From assembly GCF_001522545.3 (NCBI RefSeq), contig NC_031769.1, forward strand, positions 11,891,888 to 11,955,887: a stretch of 64,000 nt of DNA. Direction: 5' to 3'. The stretch comes from Parus major (taxonomy: Eukaryota > Chordata > Aves > Passeriformes > Paridae). Of the stretch, positions 1 to 14,678 are shown piece after piece. Position 1 is the first letter of the stretch. Each line of letters opens with the position of its first letter. Under the pieces are notes generated by a model. The model did not search any database, had not been told where the DNA came from, and saw nothing but the letters and a program-made list of their open reading frames with translations. Made by a program: the position numbers and the translations under genes.

Positions 1-61
1 TGTTCCTCCTACTGATGTGTGGGGTTGGGTTTTATCCTGTGGAGCTGAGAATTGCTCTTTG

Positions 62-355
62 GAAAAGAAGGAAGGAGGTAGGAGGGAAGGGGGAAAGGAA
101 AAGATAAAGGAAAAGAAGAAAAGAAAAAGGAGAAGGAAAAGGAGAATGAGAAAAAAAGGAAAAGGAAAAGGAAAAGGAAAAGGAAAAGGAAAAGGAAAAG
201 GAAAAGGAAAAGAAAAAAAAATAAAAATGAAAAAGAAAAAGAAAAAGAAAAAGAAAGAAAAAGAAAAAGAAAAAGAAAAAGAAAAAGAAAAAGAAAAAGA
301 AAAAGAAAAAGAAAAAGAAAAAGAAAAAGAAAAAGAAAAAGAAAAAGAAAATTTA
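62..355. repeat. Polypurine simple-repeat array (GGAAAA)n then (GAAAAA)n
   Basis: This is an almost pure purine tract on the plus strand. It begins with irregular GGAAGG/GGGAAA sequence, becomes a regular GGAAAA hexamer array at about 158-211, has a short A-rich interruption with ATAAAAATGA, and then runs as a near-perfect GAAAAA array from about 231 to 352. Long open frames cross it on both strands (Lys/Glu-rich on plus, Phe/Leu-rich on minus). They are products of the repeat and not genes. Such homopurine mirror repeats can adopt triplex (H-DNA) structure and are usually length-polymorphic. Confidence 0.97.
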
Positions 356-3300
356 GAAAAGCAACCAATTTTGGAATTTTCTAAAACTGTTATGGAGAAA
401 AGCCCTGTTCCATTCATAACTGCTGTTTAACAAATAATTTTAGCAATATGCTTATGAAGCAACACTAAAATTCTGAGTCCACAGAATAAAACCTTGCTTG
501 AAATCAACGATTTGATCAAGAAATGCCACAGAATGAGTTGCAATCTAATCTCTTCTCAGACATTTAATGGCATACAGGAGTGGCAGAGAGTAATACATTT
601 AAATCATCTTATTTATTTGAAAAATGTTTCTACAGCATTTTGTCAAAACAGCTGTAGCTGTTGCTTCTGCCAATAGGACATTTGTATGACTGTACAGATC
701 AGCACAGGCCATTTCCTGCAGGAATATTTTATTCTATAATTAAATGAGGAAGAAAAACACCTGGAGTACTGTTGAAGGATGTAGAGACAAGGTTATTTTG
801 AGCCAGATTTTACTCCATAGTGTGCTTCCTGGTAGCTTGGTAACAGAATTTCTGGCATGTTGCAATATACCACAGGAACTGGAATGTCCTCGTGCAGGGA
901 AAATGCCCCTAGGAATTTGTGCCTAGGGAGGATGGGGAGCTGTAGCCTTGGTGTTAAACTGGTACTGCAAGAGGGAAGATGAAGTCATTGCTTCTGCATG
1001 AAAAGCAATATTCCAGATATATGTGAAAAGAGAACCTGATTCCCTCAAAGCATCTTAACATATTCTCTTCCTGGAGAAGACAAAGAGAAGTTCACTGCAG
1101 AACAGGGCTATTTCCATTTTCAACTTGACAGTAATGTCACAACAAAGCATGGGGAGAGAGAGAAAGGAAAGGATTTCCCTACATTTGATTGTGATCATAC
1201 TCTCTCTACCAATAAATCCTCCTCGGTTCATAAAGATTCTTCTAAAGAGCAATTTGATTTTCCTTTGAAAAGCACTGGAGTGCATCCAATGTCATTAGTT
1301 CTTTAAATATGTCCATAGACTACTGCAGGCTTGAAGCTTTGTGAAAAGTCCCTTGTCACTCCTGGCCTTACTTTTCCTCTGTAGGAATCCAAATTAAATT
1401 GTCCTCTGTGTGTTTCCAGTAGCACACAGATATTGAAGGGCTTTAACATTCTCTATACGAGTAGCAAAGCATAATGGGTGAGGCTCCAGGATATGGTTAA
1501 ATTACACGATTGTATTTTAATAGATTTTTCCAAAGAAAGCAAATCTTGATGCAATAGCTTGGAACTACATAACTAATCAAAATAATTCATATTAAATCAG
1601 TGGTATCATATTCCCATTGGACTCTTTTATTTTGGTATATTAATTTAGCTTCTTTTCTTTCTTTTCTTTCTGCCTAATATTAGGTTCTGATTATTTAAAT
1701 TATTAGAGAGATGTTTCTCCTTAAATTAAGGTGCAAAAGAGACCATATGCTAAAGTCAACAGTAAATGTAGAGACAGAGGGTGAGGCAGAAAAATAATTT
1801 AGGAAGTGGGGGAGAGAGAAAAAAAGAGTAAGAGAGAGACAGATGAAGCAGAAAAATACAACCCATGGCCTCCCTTTGGTCCTCTTCTTCTGGTCTTCTC
1901 AGTGTTGCCATGAAACCTCAGAGGGTGCCATGAAGCACAGAGTTCAATGGATTAATATAGACTCAGGCTGGGAGCTTTATACTGCCTTTGTTGACTCCAG
2001 ATCTGTTGCTATGCTAGAATCACGTGCAGTCCTCTGGTGGAAAGCCTCAGCAATGGTTTTGGGGGCTTTGGGGGCCTTTGATGGGCCATGTTCCCCACTA
2101 AAATGTGACAGATCCCTCTCATGTCAGCATAGTTGAGCCAGTAATGCCCCATCAGACCTTCCCAGGGGGAACTGAGGGGGGTTTTACAGCTGAGCTTGTG
2201 TAAGCAAGGACAATTACTGTGATAAAAGACACTACCTCATGCTGCAGGATTTGCCTCTTATCAGCCTCAAAGTCCAATTGTAGCTTCCCCCTCTGTCTTG
2301 TGAAAATCACCACCACACCCCCAAAAACTCACCTCCTCCCTCTAAACAGAAGCAAACCTGGTCTCAGCAAACCCTGGCACCTAGAGGATTTGTTTGAGTC
2401 ATTAAGTGCAGTCTGTCACACCTGCCTGCTGAATGCTTCAAGGAATATCTGAGGCTTTCCAACCTTAGCATTGCAGTTTTCCCTTCTCTCAACACCTTCA
2501 ACTGCTTTTCTTCTGTCTCCACTCCTGTTTTACTCCTCAGGCTCTCCAGTTTTCCAGTAAAGGTAATTATTCTCATTTTCAACTTCTTTTATAACTTGGG
2601 TAGTGTCAGCTATCTTTCTGTGCTGAATAATGCAAGCCCTGCAACTCCATCTTTAAATGCCTGTCTGTATCCATTCCCCTATAGATCTACTGAGCATCAC
2701 TCAAAAGGCTTTTGCATATTCCATCCCCCAGTACTTCCTTTCTCTAGATGCTCCATTAGGAAATGATTGCTCTGATCTTATAAACACATTGATCACTCAT
2801 GACCACCCTGTTTGACTGTGGCTTTGTAGAAATGGTGCTACTTTTGAATATCTGCAAGAGGAAATGCGGACAACTGGGTCTAGTGCCAAAACTATAATCC
2901 ACATGCCCTGGGAAATGATGTGCCTACCTGACTGAGACTAGCTTAAACCACAGGCTGTTAGAGGAAATTCAGGCAGCATGTGTATTTAACATTAGACACT
3001 TTTGTAGAAAACCTGCCAATCATATTGATTTGTGTCAAATTAAGTGCAATTTTTTTATTATTATTTTTTTTAATCCATGAGGACAGCTTGAAGGCAGGAA
3101 ATTAAACAAACCGTTTTCAATAATCATCTTGGCTGAAAGTAAATTGTGGTCTTAATAATCACAGAAGGACAATCATGTTATAAAAAGCTATCCCTCAGGT
3201 AAGAAATGCTTGCCAAAATTAAACTCCCATAAAAGCAGCAATAAGAGGGGCAACTTAACAGGCATGATCTTGATTTTACGAACAATATTCTAAAATTAAG

Positions 3301-5887
3301 GGATAATTCCACACATTTATTAGGTTCCAATGAAGTTTAGTATCACCTTGCACTATTGAATGAATATTTTTAAAGATCTCTAGTGAAGTGGGGAAATACC
3401 TTAATTTTAAAGAAATATGTATCCTATTTTTTTAGGTTTCACAAGCCTATCAACTTCTCACTTCAGTACTAAATTCTTTGAGCATCATTTCTCACATAAA
3501 AAAACGCAAAAAACAAAAACCAAAACAAAACCAAAAAACCCCAAAAATTTCTCTCATGAAATAATTTATGAAATATTGTTTTAAATGAGGTTAAAATCAG
3601 CAGTAACATTGTGTATATTTTGCACAAAATTTCCAATCACTTAAATCAAGGGGAAACATCTGGACATCTGCAACACAGAGCTTTTGGGACTCAAACTTGT
3701 GCACCCTGTAAAGGTGAAGACAAAGACATTTCAACTTTAAAGTCCATTACCATCAGAAGTACTACTGGGAACTATTATGGATGGCTGCATTTCTCCTTTC
3801 CTTCTTCTGTACTATGCAGCTCAGATTTGGGCTGCTACATGACCAATGGCTAGTTTTGATACCCAGAGCAGAGAGCAGCACATCATTTGTATGAGCTCTG
3901 AGGACTGGCTAAACCCCCACTTGAAATGATTGGAGAGCACTCACAGGAATCTTTTCCTATCCAACTCACTGGGATGTAGAACAGCGACGCTTTTCACAGC
4001 CTCTCTTGCTAAGGTGATAGAAAGGGAAAGCTAAATCACAGCTAATCAAGTATGCTCCAATAAAAAATATGAATAAACTTTTCCATATATCTCACCTTTC
4101 CATGAAATAAGTGGCAGAACACTGCATACACTCTTTATTAATAGAGGTGACCTGCATGCAGCTTTACTTAAAAGCAAATCAAAGGGGACAAAAGAGCCCA
4201 AGAATTTCCTCACAAAAACAATCATTTACTGAAGGTGAAAAGCTAAGACATCAAGAAATGTCTCAGTATTTGCTGCCAAGAAGGATTTTTTCTGAGCTTT
4301 ACACATTTACATGAAGATGATGACACTGTAAGTTCATTTTATAGTAAATTTGGTTGTAAGGCATGATTAATCCAATGTGTTTTCGGCATTTACTTTAAGA
4401 TAAATAAATCATGTCTTAGACACAACTTTTTCTTCTGGCCTGATGTTCAGTGACAGGTGAGGGTGACTATATTGGACATCTGTACATCTTGTGAGATGAA
4501 TCCCATCTTGGTTTGCTGCTGAAGTTAATACATACATATAAAATATATTGAGGAGATGTTCATCCTTCTTTTGCTGCACATGAACTCACTGCCTGTGGCC
4601 ACACATTCCACATTAAAAGCAAAAGCCAAGAACTGCCTTCAACATGAAATCACTTTTGAGTGGTGCATGGCATTTTTTAATTTTCACATTTGAATTTCTT
4701 TGTCTTCCAACAACTGTGAACAGTTATGAGAGTTTCCCTGGTCCCCATCTCAACTGCCAGTACATTCAGGGAAAAAAAGTAACAATTCCAGAGGGACAAT
4801 GACACTTTCAAATATTCCTTTCTTAGATGACAGACTGCCATCTCAGTCCCTGCCATCACTTGTCACCATTTTTTATTAGAAAGACACTGAGACACCTTGC
4901 TTTTGTAAATATTGCATGAAGGGAAATTTTCTTTTTAGGAAAGTGTTTAGTGTTTTTAGGAAACTGCTGGTTTTTGCACATCACATGAAGCATAAATGAT
5001 CTTTGTGTGTGTATCCAGACCCATGAAACACTACTTCCATTGTTGCATTATTGAGAATTTTGTCAGATATAGTTCTACAACAGGATTTTCTTGTTGAATT
5101 TCAAGGACATATTACACATCCTCTATTCACAATTAGCCTTTTGGAAGTTCTGCTTAGATGAATATAATTAAAGGTTCTTTGGTGACTTTGGTTGGTTATT
5201 GCTTTGTATATGCTTCATTTGAAAATTACACTGAAAAATCCAACTGTTTTGTCTGTAGTATCTGTGGGTTTACTTAACTTCAGCCTAACTCTTCTAGAAT
5301 TATGTCTTAGAATTCCATTTCTTTCCCCTTAAAATACATACATATGTATATATTTGTGTTTCTCACTAAATATATATTTTAATATATTTTTATATTTATC
5401 ACACAGAAGGTGTCATGTTGTCAGAAGTTCATAGACATTCTAGATTGAGGCCTTCATAATTTGCTATTTAGTCTGCCTTCATGTTAATACAGAGCCTACA
5501 GTGTGTTTCTCTCCAACAAATTTCTATACTGTGCATTTTCTGACAATTCAAAAATTTGTCATGCCACAGTGATCTTCAAGATGCATAAATTTTATTTTCT
5601 TGAAGTTGATTTTGATCTCATTCTCTCTGCAATGTGATCATATTGCCACTGATTTAATGTAGCACTTCTGCTGATACAGGATAAAAAACCAGATTTCTTT
5701 GTGTTGTGGCTTTTTCTGAAATCTGTAAAACTCACTGGTCATGAACCTTCCTGCTGATGATAAGGTACACATTATCTGCTAAGGAAAACTGTGCCACAAG
5801 CTAATGACATTTGCTAATGATGCACTAGTAAAACTTACCTGGTTTGATGTCTGCCTCTACCAATACATTGACTGCAATGGTTATTGT
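356..5887. other. Unique AT-rich non-coding sequence
   Basis: No gene is recognisable here on either strand. Open frames are under 100 codons, without domains or convincing splice-site context. The stretch contains an A/C-rich low-complexity tract near 3497-3547, a T-run near 3050-3072, and an AT-rich TATATA-type patch near 5336-5400. A slightly GC-richer block at about 1850-2180 has a 97-codon open frame, but no recognisable motif and no CpG enrichment. It most likely belongs to an intron or intergenic desert. Confidence 0.75.
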
Positions 5888-6033
5888 GGGGTTTTCTTCT
5901 TTGTTTTTGGGGTTGTGGTTATTTTTGTTTTGTGGGGGTTTTTTGTTGGTTTTTTTTGTTGTTGTTGTTGTGTTTTGTTTGTTGGCTTTTTGTTCGTTTG
6001 TTTTTTGGTTTTGGTTTTGGTTTTATTGTTTTA
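5888..6033. repeat. T/G-rich low-complexity tract with GTTTTG and GTT repeats
   Basis: About 145 bases consist almost only of T and G on the plus strand. They include G-runs of four and five, a (GTT)n stretch near 5957-5971, and four GTTTTG-like units at about 6003-6027. The two hydrophobic Phe/Val/Leu/Trp-rich open frames over this block are translations of the repeat and should not be read as membrane proteins. The complementary A/C-rich form recurs elsewhere in the window, for example at 3497-3547 and 46381-46466. Confidence 0.9.
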
Positions 6034-9000
6034 TACTGGTCTCCTGAGTGCTAAATGGCATTTAATGCTCCTTGTGCTCAGTACTACTTGAGATGAAATA
6101 GTGTCAATAGACAGATAATATAAAAATTGTGTAAGATGTTTTAAAGATCTTTGTCAAATCTGAAGGCATTTTGTGTCTGCCCTGAGCATGTGCTAGATGT
6201 CTGTGCCTCTTGTTTTAAACAAACAGGTCACAGAAAGCATTTACCTCTTCCATGTCAGACCAGTTGAAGTCATCCAGCATTTCTTGTTGCTCCAGAGAGG
6301 TTTTTGCTCAACTTCCCAACTGCTGGCTGCAGAAATACTCCACATTCTCCCAGATGCCATCCCAATGCCTTTACCTGGCCAAAGCTAGCTGTCCCTTCTG
6401 CTGAGTCTGCCTAATGAGGAGGAGAAGCCTTTCCATCACTATTCCCAGTATCAAGTAGAGCAGAGAGCCGAATTTGTCCCTGACATTGTCTTCTGTTTTA
6501 ATCAAGTCCCTAACTTATTTTCCTCATAATTTTGTAAATAAGTCCTAACAAATAGAAAGTTTGTTTTAAAATTATACACACAAATATATTTTATTTAATT
6601 CCTTTACAGTATCTTCCTTAAGGGTTTAGTTATGGTCTTTCTTTCATGTACATCACAGGTAGCTTATTTGTACTCATTACAGTTTATATTTCAATAGAAA
6701 CAATCTCAGTTCAGAGCCTTTTAATCTTGAACCTCCTCCAGTGCTGCACTAACACTTTAAAAATAATAAGTTCAGGTCTATGCAAATGACTTCTGTTCCT
6801 AACCCAGACAACACTGAGAAAGACTAAAGTGCTCAACAGCAACAGTTTCAGCCCTAAGCCATCTGCAGGCTTATTTTTAGGATTTTAAATTTTAAACTGA
6901 GTACTTTGCTAACCAAAAAAAAAAAATCCAAAACCCTTGAACACTCTTCAATATTACCAGGTCTTGCACTTTTACCATAAAAATAGAAGCATTGCAGTGA
7001 AGTCAAAATTTTGTGTTGACTTCCATAGGGCATAGCACTTTGATTTTTAGTGTTGTCATTTTTCTACAGCCTCAGATTTTGGCAGTATGAAACTGTAAAT
7101 GAAACTCAGCTTTTATTTTTTAATGTCAGTTTTTACAAACACAATTCTTGCAATGAAATCCAAATGTCCAAAACAAATAAAAACAAACGAACAAGACAAA
7201 AAACAACCATCTCAAGACCAAAAAAATCCCCACTCCTCAAACAAAAACCAGAATGCATTTTGAGGGGATTAAAGTTTCATTGTATTTCATCAGACCCATT
7301 TTTGGGAGCTTGGCAGAAAACACAGGATCTCTTTTAGTTTTCAAATCCGTGTTTTGAAATATATTTTTAATCTTACATTTGATTTTATTCTTATTCTTAT
7401 TTTGAAGAAGACATTTCATTTTATTGCTGTGCTTAAGGTATTTACTATATCTCCCCAGCCTTTTCTTTTCTAAGCAATTTTGATTTTTATTGCCTTCTTA
7501 CATTTGTATTGATTTCTCTGTTCCTCTTTTCATAAACTTTTTCAGTTTATGGTTTATTCTTTGTTCACATGGCATTGGTTTATAGAGTAAAAAAGATGAG
7601 AGGTGATAACAGGGCTTTTCAGTGGTCACCTCATCTAAGCCTGTTTGCTATCTGCTCAAATAGATCACTAGCAACATATTGACTGAAGTGTTTAAGCTTC
7701 AGGAGTTTTATCTTGCACTGCTGACATCAATGGAAGTTTGCAACTGACACAGTAGATGGTGAGTGAGAGTTTGTATTGCTACTGTATGGTTCCAAGCTAA
7801 ACCAGGCTTCAATTGCTTTGCTATTTCTTACAGCCATAATCTGCTTGATTGTTTTTCTGTCATGATTTAAATATCTTTTTTTACACCTTCAACACAAAGT
7901 TAAATTTTTTGTCAAATATTTTTTCAAAGAAAGGCAAAAACCCAGTTCACAATAATCTGCATTCATCTATTTTCAGAATTTCCACAAATAATTGTCAGTA
8001 CACTGTTATGGTTTTTTAGCACATTTTCTAAGTTTTGAAATACCTATATTAGAATTCCTGTGGGCACCTGTTTGATATGCATATTCGGTGTGAGCAGCTG
8101 TGTATGGACCCCTGAGAATAAGATCTGAGATAAGCTTTCAACTACTTGATCATGCTTTGGCTTCTACTTTTTATATTCCTTCCTGTCTGAAATGTCTGTT
8201 TCCTAAAAGCATGCCAGTCACTTCAAACAACATTACAGAAAAACAAACATTACTGGAGTACCTGAGGAAATTTAGAACATTATATTATACACAAGAAATC
8301 CAACAAGCAGACACTATATGCCTAGAAGTCTTAATGTACTTAGATAATCTATATCCTTGAGCTACTCTAGAATTTCAAGAGATAAATTAAAAAAAAAAAA
8401 AAAGAGAAAATAACTTAAATTTTTCTGATTCAGTCCTTGTACCTTTCTTCCCTACAAAATAGTAGCATCTAAATAAACACTTAATGGGATTTAATTACAA
8501 AAAATCCATTGACAGTTACAAAATAGAAGGGGTTTTTTTCTCTTTTATTTTTAATACCCACTGACAAGATATGTTTATAATATTCACAGAAATTAATGTT
8601 TGATAGGATAGGAAAACTTGCATAAACAAAATATATAGAAGTAGATGGATTTTATTTTCCATTTTAAACACGTGGAGGAAAGTTGTGTTTACAATCAAGG
8701 AGCATTAGACTTTGATGTACTTCATAAGCTGATGTTTTAAACATGGCATAAAGTTTTCCAAGTTCAAGAGGGCACTGATGCTGTTGTGTGCCTTCCCACC
8801 CATGTGTGTGTGTCTTTTAAACTTCTTATGACTTTCTGAAAAGCCACCACTGATCTGGAGAACAATCATTCCTACAACTTACATGTTTCCTAACACCAGT
8901 ACTTCTCCCTCCTCCCTTTGGAGAGGATATCTTGGTTTCATCTCTTCATCCTCCAAGTGAACAATGAAGAAAATTATTAATCTTGGTCTCAGCTGAAGTT

Positions 9001-12000
9001 TCTTTAACAATTTAAATGTTTGCTGTCTCTCAGAAACACTAGGTTCTCATTCATTGAATTCTTGCTCTTCATACATCTGAAATATTATTATCTAATGTAA
9101 CCACTTGTGCAATTAACTTTTTGTTCTCCTTTTGCCTTTATTATCTATTTTAACTTTTTTTGCCTTTTTTTAGTGTTTTAGTCTTTCAGCAAATGTGATG
9201 TTTTATAGCTCATCTTTTCTGCTGCCTCATATTCTTGATACTTTTTGTCATGAATCATTGTTTTGTTATGAAGTATATTTGTCTTATAAGATGTACTCAA
9301 TTTTTTCAATCCGGTTATGCAGAAGACATTTACTTAGGAATGCAAAGCTCTAAGAGAGGAGGAAATAAGGGCTTTAAAAATTATGTGTCCTTATATATGG
9401 GTACAGCATTAATTTTATTTTTCTGGATTAAAAGCATATTTCCAAAAATGTCTAAATATACAAATGAAGACATATAAATAAACTTAATAAAATTTCTTGG
9501 CATATGCTAGGAGGAAGCAAACAGATTCAAGTACCCAGTAACACAGATGCACCAAATCTTGTATTCTCGAGTTTGCTGAGGCCTGAGAGCTGGACTTGCC
9601 CTGTTACAAGCTCTTTGGACAGGAAAGCCTATGAGTTTCTGTGGTTCAGGTGTTACTTTTGCTGCTGGAGTTCTGCTTCTCTTTTCTGAGAGCAAAGTCA
9701 ACAGATGTGATTACAAATGGCACCTTTTTGTCAGAAGTGGGACTTTAAAACACATAAATCTAGAATTAATCACCTACACAAGTGCAGCTGGAATAATTCT
9801 TGGTTATTTTGGAGTTTCTTCTTGAAAATGCTGCAGAAAAATAAAACAATGGCATGTGTTTGCTATTGGCCTGAATGTAGGTGGTGAACAATGGTGAGTA
9901 CACATACCTTTAATGACATGGGAATCTTTCTATGAAGCCTATAATATACCTCTGAAATAAGTGCAGCAATATTTTAGAAGCTTTTGAAAGACATTATAAA
10001 GGACAATAAACAAAAGGACATATTTTACAGCAATATTTAATATTCATAGAGATGTCTTCTTTGCTAGTTGGTAGCTCAATCTCATTGCTGTAAGGCACAA
10101 AGTCGTATTTTTGTATTTTTTAACTGCTGTCACTAGATCCTGACAGCAAGTCTTCCAAAATTAAACACAACCAGATGCAAATTAGTTTAACAATCTTATC
10201 CAGTTGACTTGGAGGTACCAAGTTTGTTTGTGCAGAAAACTAAGAAAGAAAGGTTTTGATGGCTCTGAACAGTCAAAAGAGTATTTAATAAATATCTGAT
10301 GTCTGTTTAAATTCAAGAGTATAAAAAAATTAGTTTTTCAAGACACGTGAATTTAAGCATGTGCTTTAATTTAATTCTTAGATGGGATATTCTTTCAAAG
10401 TAAGGTTTAGAACTCTTATTCTGATCCACTTACTTCAATGATATTATTCATAAACTCACAAAAAACTCAAAATTATATAGGACAGGCAACTAACCTGAAT
10501 AAAAAGTGACAATATGGGAAAAAAAATTTGAAAGGTTTAGAACATAATAAAAATCCTTTTGCTGAAGCCCTTACATTTAAGCATCTCCTCATGAGTTTAT
10601 TCTTCCATTTCCTCCTACGTTTTCTTGCCAGCATATCCATTCTCAATTCAGGATGTACGGTCATATTACCACAAAACAAGCAAAGACAAAGCAAAATATA
10701 TATGTGAGTGAACTGAAACTAATAATGTTACTTCAATATATCTTCATTCTCACAAAAAAAAAGAGAGATTAGCTTGCAGTAGCCATTAAAGTTAATATTT
10801 TTTAGGGGATTTGGTATATCAATAATTAATTATTTTTTACTACCATTTGACTTATTAGTTTATTTTATTATTAGTTTTATTAGATGTCTGCAAGGATATA
10901 GATCCCTTCTGCTTTGGGACTCGTATTCAATATAAGTGAAGAGGTCAAGACATGAAAAAATGTGCTGATCTGAATGACTCTTGCAGATGGTCATTTATTT
11001 TATAAAAAAGCACAGGAGAGATTTCTATATTTAGAGGCTCAGAATAACTTTTTCTTTTTCCTGTCCTTCAGCAATTTACTTTTCCTAGGCCTCTATTTGT
11101 CTTTTAATTGGAAATAGCAGCATCCATTCTAGTTGTCACATACTGACCTAAAATATGACATTTTTGTCTGTTTTTTATTTGATTAATAAATCATGCAGTG
11201 CACCTGATTGTGATTTTACCTTGCATTCATACTCTTTTTTGATGAATACACTCAAAGAAAAACTTTTAGGTCATCACCTATTGAGAGCTCAGATAAGAGT
11301 TGAAGACTGGAAGAATGAGACCAGCACAGGCTCTGGGAGCTGGTTGTGGAGATCTGTTAACATTTGCAATTGTATTAATGGCTTCCTATTTTTCCTGTTA
11401 TATTGGTGAATTATTGGATCTCTCATTCATTTAAACACTCTCTGCTTAACATTTTTTTGTTGGTTGTCCACTAAAGTACAGTACTGAGAGAGCTCAGCCC
11501 TGAACAGAAAGGCACAGTTTGTTTTAAACTGGAAAAAGATTAAGTATAATCACAAGGCTTTTCCACTGCTGTCAGGAAGTTTAAATGCTGGATATGTTAT
11601 GAGTATTGTTAATTGTTTCTCCTAGTTTTTTTTATATGTTTTCCCTATTTGGTGTAGTTAGTTTGAAACATTTTAGTCCATCTTTTTCTTCTGGAAGAAA
11701 TCTGAGCAGAGAACTTATGCTTGTATTGTTTCATTGTTCCACTTCTGCTTCACTCCCCTGAACATTATTTGATTTTTTTTTTAATCCCTATTATATCATT
11801 ACTTCAGAGGAAAATAACTGGAGGATATGTTCTCCTTTTAATCTTCCTTTGCCATGTAATAAGAGGGTGGTTAGAGACTGGGCAAGGAAGAACAAAGAAC
11901 ATATTGTAACAGCAGGAAAGTCTTATTCAGATTCCTAAATGAACAGAGAGAATCGGGCCAAGACTTTGCTAACATTTTCCATCACTTTTTATTGACCTCA

Positions 12001-14558
12001 GCTTTGAATCAGAAAACACCACCTGGACACACTGTCTGCAGCGTATCCCAAAATAAACATTGCCACTTACCACACACTCAAGGGATTCCCTCACCTTTGT
12101 AAGAGGAAACAAAAGCAATAGCAAGTGCAGAAGAATTTATGTGGTACTGTAAATCTTCCATTCCCAAAGTCTGGAATCCTCACTATGACATTAAACCATG
12201 GTTACTGATTACCCAGTGTTTTGTAGCTAGGGCTCCAGCCTCCAGCCAGAGTTACATTACTTTTGTCTGATTCTTATTTATGTTGACATTTTCTAGCCCA
12301 TTAAATATAGCCATATAGTCTTGTAGCCAAAGTCTACAGCAGGCAGAGGTACACAGCTCCAGAAAAAGAAGGGAATTTCTTTAGAAGTTCACTAATATAA
12401 CACTAAAGTTCACTAAAGTGTGAGATGGCTCCTAGTCAATGATTCTCTTACAGGATTTGGCCAAGAGAAATGGAACTGAGGGAGCCTTCAGAGACCCATA
12501 CTCAGAAGACATAGTCACATACAGGCCAAACCATTCCTAAATGGAGCAGCAAGCAGATATGGTGGTAAATATGCCTGTAAATAAGTAAAATTCTGTTTTA
12601 TGCTTGGCCTGATCAACCAGATTTCTACCTTGATTTTTTTTCATGGGATCTTTAAAGTAGTCCTTGAGAAGTCTATGTGATTAGAGCCACACTGAATGTA
12701 CTTAACTGCATGGTTCTGCCAACCTTTTGTACAACAGCCCTCTGATTAGGGAGTTCAAGTTAGAGAGCAAAAATTTGGAAATATGAGCCAAAGGGGAAAC
12801 CTGAGCTTTTCTCCTATATAACGTAGGAAGGAAATTATATCTTGAGGGAGATATAAAATATGATTCAAGATGGTATTTTCTCAGTTTTTCAGGTGATGTA
12901 GTTTCCAAAAATAGCAGTATTTTAGAGACTTTCATCACAAGATCTATCCCTTGAATTCAGGAGTATTTTCTGGTGTTGTTCAGACACAGCCTGAGGACTG
13001 AAAGTCTCATCAAATCACAACAGAGATTCAGTCCAGAACATCTTGATAATCCCTGGAATCAGGCCAACAGAAACTGCAGGAGGTTCAAAAATAAAAGTAA
13101 GAAGTTCTTCACGTAAAGAAGAGTAATCCCATAGAATAGTAAATGCTAGGATGTAACTCTGGGAAGAGATGCTGGGAAGAGACAGACTAAGGATCAACCT
13201 TGTGGAAAAGGTCTACTTCATGGTCTTTACGGAAGATAATCTCCTAACCTGCCTCATCTGCTTGCAGCAGAGCTTTATAATAAAGAAACATTGCTTTAAC
13301 TTCTCATCCAGAGAGGGCAAGGCTCAGTGCAGAATACCCTTGTCCTGTTGCCTGTATTTTAATGCTTTGTACTTCATAGGCATGTCTTTATTCTTGTTTA
13401 AGTATCTCTTGCCTACAGTGGCTACACCAGTAGAAGCCAGCAAGAAAAATTCCTCCCAAATCTAAGTCTCATTATCTAAGTCTTGGAATCTTCTACTCTG
13501 AGCTTGTGAGACAGAGATTTAAATCTCTAAGAGCACAGAGAAAATGTGTATACTCAGTCCATTTATGCATCTGCAGGTGAATGTCTCTTGGTTTCTCCCA
13601 CTGGGTATATTTCATTTTGCATGAGATAAATTTTATTCAGAGAGCAAGAATGACCCTCTCAGCCTAACAATTTCCATTTGTGATATGAAAAACTGTAGTT
13701 CTTCTTTCTGGTCTCAAAAGTCATTTCAAGAAAAAATGAACATTTTAGAAGGGGAGCCTGAGAGCACACTTAAAAATATGCTAAAACAGAGCAAAGACAC
13801 AGTTCTGGGAGAAAAGGGAGATATGAAATCCATCAGTCAGAAAAGGCACTGAATCTTTACTCTCCTTCACCTTAATTTATTCTTTCCATTCCGGGCTGCT
13901 GCATCGCAGAATGACACCACTCACTGCTTCTGGGCCATTTGCAAATGTAACCAAAACATGCAGAAACTTTTTCTGAAATTCAAAAGTGTAGTTGACATTT
14001 TTTCAGTCAACTCTAACAGCATTTCACTAACAAATGTCACAGCGTGCTGCTTGAACAGCCTTATTTCATGAAGGAAACAAGCAGAACCATCATGCTTAGT
14101 AACCTCAGGAACAGGGATGTAAAAGGAAAGTAATTTGTGTTTCTTTATGAAACTACAAGATAAAAACTGCCAATGTCATTCAACACACAACTTATACATG
14201 TGTCAACACTCACATTGACAAGGGACAGTATTTAGCAGTCCAGTTAGTAACCTCAACTGGCAGAGAAGGGGTTAAAAGGGCTCCAGTAAGAGTATTTCTC
14301 ATTTAGCCATGATGGTGAACTCTGAATCAGAGATGATGTCTTGAGAAACACCAGTGGCTTCCTCTGTTATTTCCATGTTCACATTCAGAGTATGGACATC
14401 ATTTTGAGCTCAGAGTATCAGTCATTACAGTCTCACAGTACATTATTCTAAATATTTCTAGAAAAGAAAAACACCCACCCATTATAGCACTTTACCAGTA
14501 TAGCCAGGGATTTCAAAGTGGTATTTTAGAAAAACACACACATTTTTGTTTTCTTAGC
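6034..14558. other. Unique AT-rich non-coding sequence
   Basis: No recognisable gene, RNA or well-preserved transposon is visible. There are short homopolymers (A-runs near 6916-6928 and 8386-8401) and an A/C-rich tract near 7148-7246. Open frames reach at most about 98 codons and have AT-driven composition. A good donor-like site (ATG|GTGAGTA) lies near 9893, but the preceding sequence has stops in the relevant frames. The stretch ends directly at the assembly gap. Confidence 0.7.
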
Positions 14559-14678
14559 NNNNNNNNNNNNNNNNNNNNNNNNNNNNNNNNNNNNNNNNNN
14601 NNNNNNNNNNNNNNNNNNNNNNNNNNNNNNNNNNNNNNNNNNNNNNNNNNNNNNNNNNNNNNNNNNNNNNNNNNNNNN
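14559..14678. other. Assembly gap (120 N)
   Basis: This is an uninterrupted run of N. It lies immediately left of a long polypyrimidine array, so the gap was probably caused by the simple repeat. The true array length is therefore unknown, and 120 may be an estimate or placeholder. Confidence 1.

Noticed and set aside
9..430. Long Phe/Leu-rich (minus) and Lys/Glu-rich (plus) open frames
   Set aside because: They are translations of the polypurine hexamer array and have no sequence beyond the repeat.
5804..6091. Hydrophobic open frames that look like small membrane proteins
   Set aside because: The Phe/Val/Trp-rich part is the T/G-rich low-complexity tract read in frame. No start context or domain supports a gene.
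10064..10090. tRNA-like A-box word (TTGGTAGCTCAAT)
   Set aside because: The continuation does not fit a B-box or cloverleaf, so it is neither a tRNA nor a recognisable tRNA-derived SINE.
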